Assembly: GCF_020991275.1 (NCBI RefSeq)
Contig: NZ_JAJLQY010000002.1
Coordinates: forward strand, 124,001-188,000
Direction of reading: 5' to 3'
Origin: Actinocorallia sp. API 0066
GTDB lineage: Bacteria; Actinomycetota; Actinomycetes; Streptosporangiales; Streptosporangiaceae
Length of the DNA stretch: 64,000 nucleotides
Of the stretch, positions 17,579 to 26,186 are shown in pieces. The notes below the pieces were generated by a model, which was not told where the DNA came from, ran no database searches, and worked only from the letters and a program-made list of their open reading frames with translations. Positions within the stretch are counted from its first letter, which is position 1, and every line of letters begins with the position of its first letter. The position numbers were made by a program, and so were the translations under genes.

Positions 17579-18588
17579 TGGCGATGGCGGACTCCGGCGC
17601 TCTCGTCGGTCATGGACGACTCGCGGTGGACTCGGGCACTGGCCGGGCTCACGGCAAGGCCATTCTGCTCGGGGAGCACGCCGTGGTGTACGGCGCTCCG
17701 GCCCTGGCCGTGCCGATCCCGTTCCTGACGGCCACGGCACGTGCCACCCGTGTTCCCTGCCCGGACGACGGCGGGGAGGGGATCTCCTTCACGATCGCCG
17801 GCCCCGGCCCTGCCGCCTCGGCGCCCCTGCCGGGGGACGGCACACGACAGATGCTGGCGGAGTTCAGGGAGGCGACCGGCTTCAGCGACGACCTATGCGT
17901 CGACGTCGTGGTGGACTGCGCTGTTCCGCAGGGCCGCGGGCTCGGCTCCAGCGCCGCCTGCGCCCGCGCGGCCGTGCTGGCGCTCGCGGACCTCTGCGGC
18001 TTCGGCCTCGACGCCGCGACGGTGTTCAGGCTCGTGCAGGCGTCGGAGAACGTGGCGCACGGCCGGGCGAGCGGTATCGACGCGGTCGCGACCGGCTCCG
18101 ACTCACCCGTCCTCTTCCGCTCGGGCGTCGTGCAGGAGCTCTCCACGAACTTCGAGGGACGGTTCGTGATCGCGGACAGCGGTGTCGGCGGCAGCACGAA
18201 GGAGGCCGTGGAACTGGTGCGGCGGAGGTTCGAGCACGACGCGCAGGCCAAGGAGGAGTTCGTCAGCAGGGCGTCCGGCCTGACCGGCGGAGCCGTCCGC
18301 GACCTCGAGCAGGGCGACCTGGCCGGCCTCGGCGCGCGGCTGACCGAGAACCACGTCCTGCTCCAGGAACTCGGGCTCAGTACGGACCGGATCGACCGAC
18401 TGGTAGCGGCCGCGCTCATGGCGGGAAGCCCAGGCGCCAAGATCAGCGGCGGCGGGCTGGGTGGATGCGTGATCGCGCTGGCCGGTGGGCCGGGCGCGGC
18501 GGAGGAACTCGGGCGGACCCTCCGCGAGGCCGGTGCCACCCGGACCTGGATCGTGCCCATGAGGAGGCTCGCGAGTCATGTCGACTGA
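17578..18588 (+). CDS. mvaK1: Mevalonate kinase
   Basis: A 336-residue GHMP kinase. GKAILLGEHAVVYG near the N-terminus is the mevalonate kinase signature, the GLGSSAA phosphate loop follows QGRG, and KISGGGLGGC closes the C-terminal domain. It phosphorylates mevalonate to mevalonate 5-phosphate with ATP. ATG 17578 overlaps the preceding stop; GTG 17575 and ATG 17584 are alternatives. Its end overlaps the next gene by 11 bases. Confidence 0.95.
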   Translation: MAMADSGALVGHGRLAVDSGTGRAHGKAILLGEHAVVYGAPALAVPIPFLTATARATRVPCPDDGGEGISFTIAGPGPAASAPLPGDGTRQMLAEFREATGFSDDLCVDVVVDCAVPQGRGLGSSAACARAAVLALADLCGFGLDAATVFRLVQASENVAHGRASGIDAVATGSDSPVLFRSGVVQELSTNFEGRFVIADSGVGGSTKEAVELVRRRFEHDAQAKEEFVSRASGLTGGAVRDLEQGDLAGLGARLTENHVLLQELGLSTDRIDRLVAAALMAGSPGAKISGGGLGGCVIALAGGPGAAEELGRTLREAGATRTWIVPMRRLASHVD

Positions 18589-19627
18589 CCACCGGGTGGA
18601 ACAGGCCAGGCCGTCCGTGCCCGTCTCCGGTCGCCACGCGACGGCCGTCGCCCATCCCAACATCGCACTGATCAAATATTGGGGCAAACTCGATGAACAG
18701 CTCGTCATCCCGCTGGTCGACAGCCTGTCGATGACCCTGGACGTCTTCCCCACGACCACCACCGTCCGGCTCGGCCCGGCGATCGGAACCGACACGGTCA
18801 CGCTCAACGGCATGCCCGCGGCGGGAGAGCAGCGGCGGCGCGTCATCGCCTTCCTGGACCTGGTGCGGGAGAGGGCGGGGAGCACCGAAGCCGCCGACGT
18901 GGAGACCCGGAACTCCGTACCGACCGGGGCGGGCCTGGCCTCCTCGGCGAGCGGCTTCGCCGCGCTCGCCGTCGCGGCGGCCGCCGCCTACGGGCTCGAC
19001 CTCGATCGCACCGAGATGTCGCGCCTGGCCCGGCGCGGTTCGGCGTCGGCGAGCCGGTCCCTCTTCGACGGGTTCGCGATCTGTCACGCGGGCCGGGGCT
19101 CCGGAGACGCCGCGGACCTGAGTTCGTACGCCGAGCCGGTGACCGTCCCCGAGTTCGACCCGGCGATGGTCGTCGCGATGGTGGACAGGGCGCCCAAAGC
19201 CGTCTCCAGTCGCGCGGCCATGCGGCGCACGGTCGAGACCTCACCGCTCTACCCGGCATGGGCGGAGTCGAGCAGAGCGGACCTCGCCGAGATACGGATC
19301 GCCCTGGAACGCGGTGACCTGGAGGCGGTGGGGGAGGTCGCCGAGCGGAACTGCCTCGGCATGCACGCGACGATGCTCGCCGCGCGGCCGGCGGTCCGCT
19401 ACCTGTCCGCGGCCACCCTGACGGTGCTCGACGCCGTGTCGGATCTGCGGAAGTCCGGCGTGCCGGCTTACGCGACCATCGATGCCGGGCCGAACGTGAA
19501 GATCCTCTGTCACCGGACGGACGCCGCGCATGTCGCGGAAACGATCCGCGGTTCCGTTCCCGGACTCTCGACGGTCACCGCGGGCCGCGGGCCGGGTGCC
19601 CGCCTCCGTCCGGGGGTCGGAGAGTGA
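18578..19627 (+). CDS. mvaD: Diphosphomevalonate decarboxylase
   Basis: A 349-residue GHMP-fold enzyme. AVAHPNIALIKYWGK is the family hallmark, PTGAGLASSASG is the phosphate loop, and the catalytic Asp lies in ATIDAGPNVK. It converts mevalonate diphosphate to IPP with ATP-driven decarboxylation. It is translationally coupled to neighbours on both sides. Confidence 0.96.
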   Translation: MSTDHRVEQARPSVPVSGRHATAVAHPNIALIKYWGKLDEQLVIPLVDSLSMTLDVFPTTTTVRLGPAIGTDTVTLNGMPAAGEQRRRVIAFLDLVRERAGSTEAADVETRNSVPTGAGLASSASGFAALAVAAAAAYGLDLDRTEMSRLARRGSASASRSLFDGFAICHAGRGSGDAADLSSYAEPVTVPEFDPAMVVAMVDRAPKAVSSRAAMRRTVETSPLYPAWAESSRADLAEIRIALERGDLEAVGEVAERNCLGMHATMLAARPAVRYLSAATLTVLDAVSDLRKSGVPAYATIDAGPNVKILCHRTDAAHVAETIRGSVPGLSTVTAGRGPGARLRPGVGE

Positions 19628-20733
19628 CGGCCCCCCGTACGGTCACCCGGCGGGCGCCGGGAAAGCTGTTCGTCGTCGGGGAGTACGCGGTGATGGAGCC
19701 GGGCCACGCGGCGGTCCTGGTCGCGGTGGACCGGCACGTCAGCGTGACCGTATCGGCGTCCGACGGCCCCGACGTGGTGATCGGATCCGACCTCGTGCCC
19801 GGTACGGTGCGCCTGCGCCGGAGTGACGCAGGCTTGGTCGGCCTGGATGACGGGTACCCGGTGCCGACCCACCTCTCGCACGTGGTGGCGGCGATCGACG
19901 AGGTCGACGGGCTGCTCGCCGAGCGCGGCCTGCGGGCGCCGCCCCTTCAGCTGTCGATCACGAGCCGGTTGCACAGCGAAGGCACCAAGCTGGGCCTGGG
20001 GTCGAGCGGTGCGGTCACGGTCGCCACGGTGTCCGCCGTCGCCGCGTTCTGCGGTATCGAGGTGCCGGACGAGACACGCTTCCGGCTGGCGCTGCTCGCG
20101 ACGGCGCGGCATGGCACGGGCTCGTCCGGCGGAGACCTCGCCGCGAGTGTCTGGGGCGGCTGGATCGCCTACCGGTCGCCAGACCGGGCCGCGGTGCTGG
20201 ACATGGCGGAGCGCATCGGCGTCGCGGAAACGATCCGGGCACCGTGGCCGGGCTTCCGGTTGCGACGGCTTCCTCCGCCGCGAGGACTCACGCTGCACGT
20301 GGGGTGGACGGGCCGTCCCGCCAGCACGGACTCGCTCGCCGGGAGGCTCGGGAGCGACTGGTGGGGCAGCACGTCGCAACGGAGATTCACGGACCGCAGC
20401 GACGAGTGCGTGAGCGCGGCGATCCGAGCTCTCGAACAGGGCGAGGACCGCGAGCTGGCGTACCGGGTCCGGTGCGCCCGGGAACTGCTCGCCGATCTGG
20501 ACGACGAGGCGGGGCTGGGCGTCTTCACACCTGGCCTGGCCGCGCTGTGCGAGGCCGCCGAGGCTGTCGGCGCGGCGGCGAAGCCCTCGGGCGCCGGCGG
20601 GGGCGACTGCGGCATCGCGCTCCTGGACGCCTGGGCGGCGCGGGAAACCACAAGGATGCGGGACGGATGGACCGCCGCAGGGGTGCTTCCGCTGCCGGTC
20701 CACGTCCAGCCGGCGACGGGAGGCACCCGATGA
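19624..20733 (+). CDS. mvaK2: Phosphomevalonate kinase
   Basis: A 369-residue GHMP kinase. APGKLFVVGEYAV near the N-terminus, LGLGSSGAVTVA as phosphate loop and KPSGAGGGDCGIAL at the C-terminus mark phosphomevalonate kinase. GTG 19624 overlaps the previous stop (GTGA) and its own stop overlaps the next start (ATGA). In many actinomycete mevalonate operons a type 2 IPP isomerase gene follows at this point; here HMG-CoA reductase follows directly. Confidence 0.95.
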   Translation: MTAPRTVTRRAPGKLFVVGEYAVMEPGHAAVLVAVDRHVSVTVSASDGPDVVIGSDLVPGTVRLRRSDAGLVGLDDGYPVPTHLSHVVAAIDEVDGLLAERGLRAPPLQLSITSRLHSEGTKLGLGSSGAVTVATVSAVAAFCGIEVPDETRFRLALLATARHGTGSSGGDLAASVWGGWIAYRSPDRAAVLDMAERIGVAETIRAPWPGFRLRRLPPPRGLTLHVGWTGRPASTDSLAGRLGSDWWGSTSQRRFTDRSDECVSAAIRALEQGEDRELAYRVRCARELLADLDDEAGLGVFTPGLAALCEAAEAVGAAAKPSGAGGGDCGIALLDAWAARETTRMRDGWTAAGVLPLPVHVQPATGGTR

Positions 20734-21791
20734 GCGACGGGTCGGCGGTGGCCGGCGTCCCCATGAAATGGGTGGGGCCGCTCAGAATCTCAGGCAACGC
20801 GGCGACGACCGAGACGAAGGTCCCGCTGGCCACCTACGAGTCTCCGCTGTGGCCCTCCGTCAGCCGTGGCGCGAGAGTCTCCACGATGGTCGAGTCCGGC
20901 ATCGTGGCGACGCTGGTCGATGAGCGGATGACCCGCTCGGTGTACGTCAAAGCGGAGGACGCGCGGACCGCCCACCTCGCCGCCCAGGCGGTCGACGCCG
21001 CCCTGGACGATCTGCGGAAGGCCACCCGCGGCTGCGGCAGGTTCATCGAACTGGTCGGGCTCCGGCACGAGATCGCCGCCAACCTGCTGTTCCTCCGGTT
21101 CGAGTTCACCACCGGCGACGCGTCGGGCCACAACATGGCGACGCTGGCCGCCGACACGCTCCTGACGCACATTCTGCGCACCGTCCCCGGCATCTCCTAC
21201 GGCTCGATCTCGGGGAACTACTGCACCGACAAGAAGGCCACCGCCATCAACGGTATTCTCGGCCGCGGCAAGAACGTGGTGACCGAGATCCTCGTTCCCG
21301 GCGACATCGTCCGCCGGACGCTGCACACCTCCGCGGCCGCCGTGGCCGAACTCAACGTGGGCAAGAACCTGATCGGCACCCTGCTCGCCGGCGGGATCCG
21401 TTCGGCCAACGCCCACTACGCGAACATGCTGCTCGGGTTCTACCTGGCGACGGGGCAGGACGCGGCCAACATCGTCGAAGGCTCCCAGGGCGTCACCGTG
21501 GCCGAGGACCGGGACGGCGACCTGTACTTCTCCTGCACTCTGCCGAACCTGGTCGTCGGCACGGTCGGGAACGGGAAGGGACTCGACTTCGTCGAGGCGA
21601 ACCTCACCCGGCTCGGCTGCCGCGAACCGCGCGAACCCGGTGCGAACGCGCGCAGGCTCGCGGTCATCGCGGCGGCGACCGTCCTGTGCGGTGAACTCTC
21701 GCTTCTGGCGGCGCAGACGAACCCCGGTGAGCTGATGCGGACGCACCTGCTGCTGGAACGAAGGAACACCACAACGAAGATCGGAGGCTAG
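20730..21791 (+). CDS. hmgr: Hydroxymethylglutaryl-CoA reductase (class I type)
   Basis: A 353-residue reductase that makes mevalonate from HMG-CoA with NADPH. Visible catalytic elements are the Glu in TMVESGIVATLVDER, Lys/Asp in YCTDKKATAIN, Asp in GQDAANIVEGSQG and the late His in LMRTHLLLER. There is no membrane anchor, as usual for Streptomyces-type enzymes. ATG 20730 overlaps the stop of the kinase. It is the entry of carbon into the pathway together with the synthase that follows. Confidence 0.95.
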   Translation: MSDGSAVAGVPMKWVGPLRISGNAATTETKVPLATYESPLWPSVSRGARVSTMVESGIVATLVDERMTRSVYVKAEDARTAHLAAQAVDAALDDLRKATRGCGRFIELVGLRHEIAANLLFLRFEFTTGDASGHNMATLAADTLLTHILRTVPGISYGSISGNYCTDKKATAINGILGRGKNVVTEILVPGDIVRRTLHTSAAAVAELNVGKNLIGTLLAGGIRSANAHYANMLLGFYLATGQDAANIVEGSQGVTVAEDRDGDLYFSCTLPNLVVGTVGNGKGLDFVEANLTRLGCREPREPGANARRLAVIAAATVLCGELSLLAAQTNPGELMRTHLLLERRNTTTKIGG

Positions 21792-21793
21792 CG

Positions 21794-22969
21794 GTGCCCG
21801 AGGACAGCGCCCCCGGAATCCATGACCTGTCCATCGCGACGACGGAGTTCGTCCTGACGCACGAGACCTTGGCCGCCCACCAGGGGATCGATCCCGCGAA
21901 GTACCACCGCGGCATCGGACAGGTCGCCATGAGCGTGCCCGCCGCCGACGAGGACATCGTCACCATGGGCGCGGCCGCCGCCGCCCCGGTCATCGCCCGG
22001 CACGGCGCCGACCGGATCCGTACCGTCGTGTTCGCGACGGAGAGCTCGGTCGACCAGGCGAAGGCGGCGGGCGTCCACGTCCACTCGCTGCTCGGCCTGT
22101 CCTCGGCCACCCGGGTGGTCGAGCTCAAACAGGCATGCTACGGCGGGACCGCGGCGCTGCAGTTCGCCCTCGGCCTGGTCCACCGGGACCCGGCCGAGCA
22201 GGTCCTCGTGATCGCAGGCGACGTCTCGAAGTACGAACTGGGCAGCCACGGCGAGGCCACCCAGGGCGCGGCCGCCGTGGCCCTGCTGATCAGCGCGGAT
22301 CCGGCGCTCGTGCGCGTCGAGAATCCGTCGGGCCTGTTCACCGCGGACATCATGGACTTCTGGCGTCCCAACTACCTCTCGACCGCCCTGGTCAGCAAGA
22401 GCGAGTCCGTCGCCGCCTATCTGCAGGCGGTGGAGGGGACCTGGAAGGACTACACGGAGCGCGGCGGGCGACCGCTCAGCGAGTTCGGCGCGTTCTGCTA
22501 CCACCAGCCGTTCACAAAGATGGCCTACAAGGCGCACCGGCACCTGCTCGACCACTGCGGCCACGACAGCGCGGAGAGCACGCTCGCCGCCGCGATCGGG
22601 AACACCACGGCCTACAACGCGGAGCTTGGGAACAGCTACACCGCCTCGTTGTATCTCGGACTGGCCGCGCTCCTCGACGCTCCGGAAGATCTGACCGGCC
22701 AGGCGATCGGCTTCCTCAGCTACGGTTCCGGATGCGTCGCCGAGTTCTTCGCCGGCACCGTGGTCCGGGGGTACCGCGCGCACCTGCGGTCCGACGCCCA
22801 CCGAGAGGCGATCGGCCGCCGGCGGGAGATCGACTACGCCACGTACCGCGAGCTGCACGAGTTCGCCTTCCCCGTCGACGGTGGTGACCATCCCGTACTC
22901 AGGGAGACCACCGGTCCGTACCGGCTGGCCGGACTGTCCGGCCACAAGCGCGTCTACGAGCCGCGCTGA
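21794..22969 (+). CDS. mvaS: Hydroxymethylglutaryl-CoA synthase
   Basis: A 391-residue thiolase-fold enzyme. The nucleophilic Cys lies in ELKQACYGGTAAL, the general-acid Glu in FATESSVDQAKAAG and the His in CYHQPFTKMAYKAH; GNTTAYNAELGNSYTAS is the conserved C-terminal motif. It joins acetyl-CoA and acetoacetyl-CoA. GTG 21794 follows shortly after the reductase stop. A strong hairpin lies just downstream, before the prenyltransferase. Confidence 0.96.
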   Translation: MPEDSAPGIHDLSIATTEFVLTHETLAAHQGIDPAKYHRGIGQVAMSVPAADEDIVTMGAAAAAPVIARHGADRIRTVVFATESSVDQAKAAGVHVHSLLGLSSATRVVELKQACYGGTAALQFALGLVHRDPAEQVLVIAGDVSKYELGSHGEATQGAAAVALLISADPALVRVENPSGLFTADIMDFWRPNYLSTALVSKSESVAAYLQAVEGTWKDYTERGGRPLSEFGAFCYHQPFTKMAYKAHRHLLDHCGHDSAESTLAAAIGNTTAYNAELGNSYTASLYLGLAALLDAPEDLTGQAIGFLSYGSGCVAEFFAGTVVRGYRAHLRSDAHREAIGRRREIDYATYRELHEFAFPVDGGDHPVLRETTGPYRLAGLSGHKRVYEPR

Positions 22970-22981
22970 CCGAGAAATCCA

Positions 22982-23009
22982 GCGGACGCGCGGCCGACCG
23001 CGCGTCCGC
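22982..23009 (+). promoter_or_regulatory. 12-bp perfect stem inside the operon
   Basis: GCGGACGCGCGG and CCGCGCGTCCGC pair perfectly around the tetraloop CCGA, between the HMG-CoA synthase stop and the prenyltransferase ribosome binding site. There is no U tract. It may attenuate read-through or protect the upstream mRNA end, so that mevalonate genes and prenyltransferase are expressed at different levels. Confidence 0.7.
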
Positions 23010-23027
23010 CGACCCCCAGGAGGACCA

Positions 23028-23918
23028 ATGTCGGGAACCGCTGAGGCGGCGGAACTCTGCTCGATCATCGAGGAATCGGCCGAACAGCTGGAGGTGGCGT
23101 TCTCCCGGAACAGGGTCTGGCCGATTCTGAGCGCCTTCGGAGACGCTTTCGCGCACCCCTCGGCCGTCGTCGCGTTCCGGGTGGCGACCGCCCTGCGACA
23201 GGTGGGGGAACTCGACTGCCGTTTCAGGACCCATCCGGACGACCGCGACCCCTACGGTTCCGCGCTGGCCGAAGGCCTGACCGAACGGACGGAGCACCCG
23301 AGCGGAACCCTTCTCCGGGAACTCCACGAGCGGTTTCCCGTGGAGAGCCACGGCATCGACTTCGGCGTCGTCGGCGGCTTCAAGAAGATCTACGCCGCCT
23401 TCACCCCCGACGACCTGCAGAAGGTCGCCGACCTCGCGACCCTCCCGTCCATGCCGCGCGCACTGGTGGAGAACGCCGGTCTCCTCGCCCGTCACGGCCT
23501 GGACGACAGGGTCGGTGTGCTCGGTATCGACTACCCGGCGCGCACCGTGAACGTGTACTTCAACGACGTCCCCGCCGAGTGCTTCACCTCGACGGAGATC
23601 CTGACCATGCTCCGCGAGATCGGAGCGGTGGAACCGAGCGGGCGGATGCTCCAGTTGGGCGAGCAGGCGTTCGGCCTCTACCTCACCCTCGGCTGGGACT
23701 CCCCGAGGGTCGAGCGGATCTGCTACGCGGTCTCGACGACGGATCTCGACACGCTCCCCGTGCGCGTCGAACCCGAGATCGAGCGGTTCGTCAAGAGCGT
23801 TCCTCACGCGGGCGAGGACTGCAAGTTCGTCTACGGCGTCGCGCTGGCACCGCAGGGGGAGTACTACAAGCTCGAGTCCCACTACAAATGGCGTTCCGGG
23901 ACGCTGAACTTCATCTGA
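23028..23918 (+). CDS. ABBA-fold aromatic prenyltransferase (CloQ/NphB/phenazine-PTase group)
   Basis: A 296-residue soluble prenyltransferase without aspartate-rich motifs. Its length and conserved phrases (FGVVGGFKKIYAAF, VNVYFNDVP, KFVYGVALAPQGEYYKLESHY in parts) fit the CloQ/NphB superfamily and especially the branch with phenazine and dibenzodiazepine prenyltransferases (PpzP, DzmP). It transfers a prenyl group from its diphosphate to an aromatic carbon or nitrogen; here N- or C-prenylation of the assembled aromatic core is expected. ATG 23028 follows CAGGAGGACCA. It is the last gene of the mevalonate operon. Confidence 0.9.
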   Translation: MSGTAEAAELCSIIEESAEQLEVAFSRNRVWPILSAFGDAFAHPSAVVAFRVATALRQVGELDCRFRTHPDDRDPYGSALAEGLTERTEHPSGTLLRELHERFPVESHGIDFGVVGGFKKIYAAFTPDDLQKVADLATLPSMPRALVENAGLLARHGLDDRVGVLGIDYPARTVNVYFNDVPAECFTSTEILTMLREIGAVEPSGRMLQLGEQAFGLYLTLGWDSPRVERICYAVSTTDLDTLPVRVEPEIERFVKSVPHAGEDCKFVYGVALAPQGEYYKLESHYKWRSGTLNFI

Positions 23919-23933
23919 CGGCCGCACCAACGA

Positions 23934-23970
23934 CGGCGCCGACCGGGGCTTACCGCCTTGGCCGGCGCCG
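23934..23970. terminator. Terminator between prenyltransferase and PhzE-like gene
   Basis: CGGCGCCGACC and GGCCGGCGCCG form an 11-bp stem with one mismatch and a 15-base loop, between two convergent genes. It likely terminates both transcripts. Confidence 0.65.
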
Positions 23971-24012
23971 CTCCTTCTCGGCCGGCGGAACCGGGTGGGC
24001 CCGGGGCCGGGC

Positions 24013-25977
24013 TCAGCGGGCCGCTCCCACGGGGGCGGCGGTGACCCCCGCCTCCGCGAGCAGGGAGACGAGGAGGTCGGTGAGGATCCTCGGGCCGTGC
24101 TGGGTGAGGATGGATTCGAGGTGGAACTGGACGGACCGGAATCCCGTGCCGCGCAGCGCGTGGACTTCGCCCGACTCGCGGTTCCGGCTGATCGCCACGG
24201 GCCGGCGCCCTTCGGCCCCGGGAGCGAAGTCGTGATCGGAGCGGGCGGCGTAGGTGTTGTAGAAGCCCACGAGTTCGGACCTCCCGAAGAGGTCGACCCG
24301 CTCCTGGACGCCCTGGTTGGGCTCCGCACGCCGCACGATGTCGAAGCCGAGTTCGGCGGCGAGGGCCTGGTGGCCGAGGCAGATGGAGAGGAAAGGCACG
24401 GAGCCGGCCAGGAGGCCACGGGTGAGCGTCCGGAGCGCCTCCATCCTCGGATCCGCCAGGTCGCGGGGGTCTCCGGGGCCGGGGCCGACGATGACGATGT
24501 CGAATCCGCTCGTGTCCGGGGAGCCGTCGAATCGGCTGACGGTGGTGTGCAGGCCGAGGGACTGCAACTGGTGGTCGAGCATCGCCATGAACAGGTCCTC
24601 GTTGTCGATGACCAGCGCACGCCGACCGGCCAGCACCGGATCGGGCGTGCCGCGGTGCCCGCCGTCGAGCCAGAAGCGCGACAGCGTGAGGTTGCGGCTC
24701 GCCAGCGCCAGACGGATCCGGGGGTTGGTGGCCGGCGCCGCTCGGGGCCCCGCCGACCTGCCGTCGATTCCGACGGGTTCCGATGCGAGGCCGAGCGCCC
24801 TGAGCATCCCCGCGGCCTTGGCCCGGGTCTCGGCAGCCTCGGAACCGGGGTCCGAGTCACGGACGAGGGTCGCGCCGACGCCCAGGCGCAACCCGCCGCC
24901 ATGGGAGATCTCGGCGGTCCTGATCATGATCGCTGAGTCGAGCGTCCGGCTGCCCGCGGCGTCCTGGCCGATCAGAGCGAGGACGCCGCCGTAGTACCCG
25001 CGCCCCGAGACCTCATGGCGTCCGATGACCCGGCAGGCGTTCTCCAGAGGGCTGCCCGTCACGGTCGGCGCGAGCAGCGTCTCGCGCAGGACGTCACGGA
25101 CGTCGAGGTCGCTCTGGCCGGTCAGGAGGTATTCGGAGTGGGTGAGCCGCGCCATCTCCTTGAGGAAGGGCCCGTGCACTCGGCCGCCCGAGGAGCAGAT
25201 ACGGGCCATCATCTTCAGTTCCTCGTCGACGACCATGTAGAGCTCGTTCGCCTCTTTTTGGTCGTTGAGGAAGTCCAGGAGTCCGGAGATCTCCGGACCC
25301 GTGGCCGGGTGCCGGTAAGTGCCGCTGATGGGGTTCATCGTGACGGTGCCGTCGAGCATGCTCACATGCCGTTCCGGTGAAGCGCCGATGAAGGTGGCCG
25401 AGCCGGTGTGGAACAGGAAAGTCCAGTACGCGCCGAGTTCACCGGTCAACAGTCGGCGGAAGATGGCGAGTTCCGTGGCGACGGAGTCGTCGTCCAGCCG
25501 GGCGGTGAAGGAGCGCCGAATGACGAAGTTCGATCCGGCGCCCCGCCCGATCTCGTCGCGTAGGACACGCTCGACGGTCGCCGCGTAAGCGTCGTCACTG
25601 ATGTCGAAGTCGGCGTCCGACACGCTGAAACGCCGTTCGGGCAGCGCCGCCAGAACCTGATCCAGGCCGAGCGCGACGTGTTCGCGGACGCGCATGGCGA
25701 GCAGTGGCGCGTGATCGTCGCGGCAGGTGAATCCGCGCTCGGTGATCTGCCGATAAGGGATGGCGACGAGAAGGTCGGGTCGCGCTCCGTCCGCCGACGG
25801 GGTGGCGAGGGGCAGTGCGGAGAGCCTGTCGACCTCGGACACGTCGCCGGTGAGAACCTCCACCCGTGGGTGCCGCGTCGAGCCGGGACGGTGGAGCAGC
25901 GCGAAGGCCGACCGGTCCGCGCCGAGGCGGTTGAGCATGTCCGGGGCGCCGACCGTGCCCGCTTCTGTACCGTTCAT
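24013..25977 (-). CDS. phzE-like: PhzE-like 2-amino-2-deoxyisochorismate (ADIC) synthase
   Basis: A 654-residue fusion. Residues ~1-430 are a chorismate-binding domain (PISGTYRHP, APTVTGSPLENACRV); residues ~465-640 are a class I glutamine amidotransferase with GPGPGDP, nucleophile Cys in SICLGHQAL and the His-Glu pair in QFHLESI. It makes ADIC from chorismate and glutamine-derived ammonia. Because PhzD and a DhbA-like dehydrogenase are in the cluster, ADIC rather than anthranilate is the expected product. ATG 25977 follows AGGGAGAG with 4-5 bases spacing, better than the in-frame start 30 bases upstream. It is a single-gene unit and has no cluster dyad pointing at it. Confidence 0.9.
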   Translation of the reverse strand: MNGTEAGTVGAPDMLNRLGADRSAFALLHRPGSTRHPRVEVLTGDVSEVDRLSALPLATPSADGARPDLLVAIPYRQITERGFTCRDDHAPLLAMRVREHVALGLDQVLAALPERRFSVSDADFDISDDAYAATVERVLRDEIGRGAGSNFVIRRSFTARLDDDSVATELAIFRRLLTGELGAYWTFLFHTGSATFIGASPERHVSMLDGTVTMNPISGTYRHPATGPEISGLLDFLNDQKEANELYMVVDEELKMMARICSSGGRVHGPFLKEMARLTHSEYLLTGQSDLDVRDVLRETLLAPTVTGSPLENACRVIGRHEVSGRGYYGGVLALIGQDAAGSRTLDSAIMIRTAEISHGGGLRLGVGATLVRDSDPGSEAAETRAKAAGMLRALGLASEPVGIDGRSAGPRAAPATNPRIRLALASRNLTLSRFWLDGGHRGTPDPVLAGRRALVIDNEDLFMAMLDHQLQSLGLHTTVSRFDGSPDTSGFDIVIVGPGPGDPRDLADPRMEALRTLTRGLLAGSVPFLSICLGHQALAAELGFDIVRRAEPNQGVQERVDLFGRSELVGFYNTYAARSDHDFAPGAEGRRPVAISRNRESGEVHALRGTGFRSVQFHLESILTQHGPRILTDLLVSLLAEAGVTAAPVGAAR

Positions 25978-26081
25978 TTCTCTCCCTTTTGTCTGAGCCA
26001 AGAACACCCCTTGTGGATGATGCTGCGAAGAAAGGCGGGACGCATGACGTGATGCCGCTATCCCGTATTTCAGCCAACGGC

Positions 26082-26099
26082 CCGCACGCTGGCGTGCGG
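26082..26099. promoter_or_regulatory. Short dyad in the divergent PhzE/aspartokinase gap
   Basis: CCGCACG and CGTGCGG flank CTGG, 17 bases upstream of cluster promoter copy 5. It could be a second operator or a barrier hairpin; no assignment is possible. Confidence 0.4.
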
Positions 26100-26115
26100 T
26101 GTTGAATGAAGCGGG

Positions 26116-26160
26116 CTACTCAAGCGGGTAGTGGGCCCGCGGCCGCTCCTTGGTTACTGT
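26116..26160 (+). promoter_or_regulatory. Cluster promoter, copy 5, driving the aspartokinase operon
   Basis: CTAC, spacer TCAAGCGG, GTAGTGGGC, 18 bases, TACTGT (26155-26160), again 27 bases from GTAG to the hexamer. The gene start is only about 27 bases after the hexamer, so the transcript has a very short leader. Nothing at this distance faces the PhzE-like gene. Confidence 0.8.
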
Positions 26161-26186
26161 CGAGTCGTACTGATTCGGGAAGGGCG

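Noticed and set aside
16289-17740. Long antisense open frame over the prenyl synthase
   Set aside because: High-GC shadow with Arg/Gly/Pro-rich, non-homologous composition; the plus-strand gene has all catalytic motifs.
16490-23918. Terpene cluster proper
   Set aside because: No terpene cyclase or carotenoid-type gene occurs; the only consumer of the prenyl diphosphate is an aromatic prenyltransferase.
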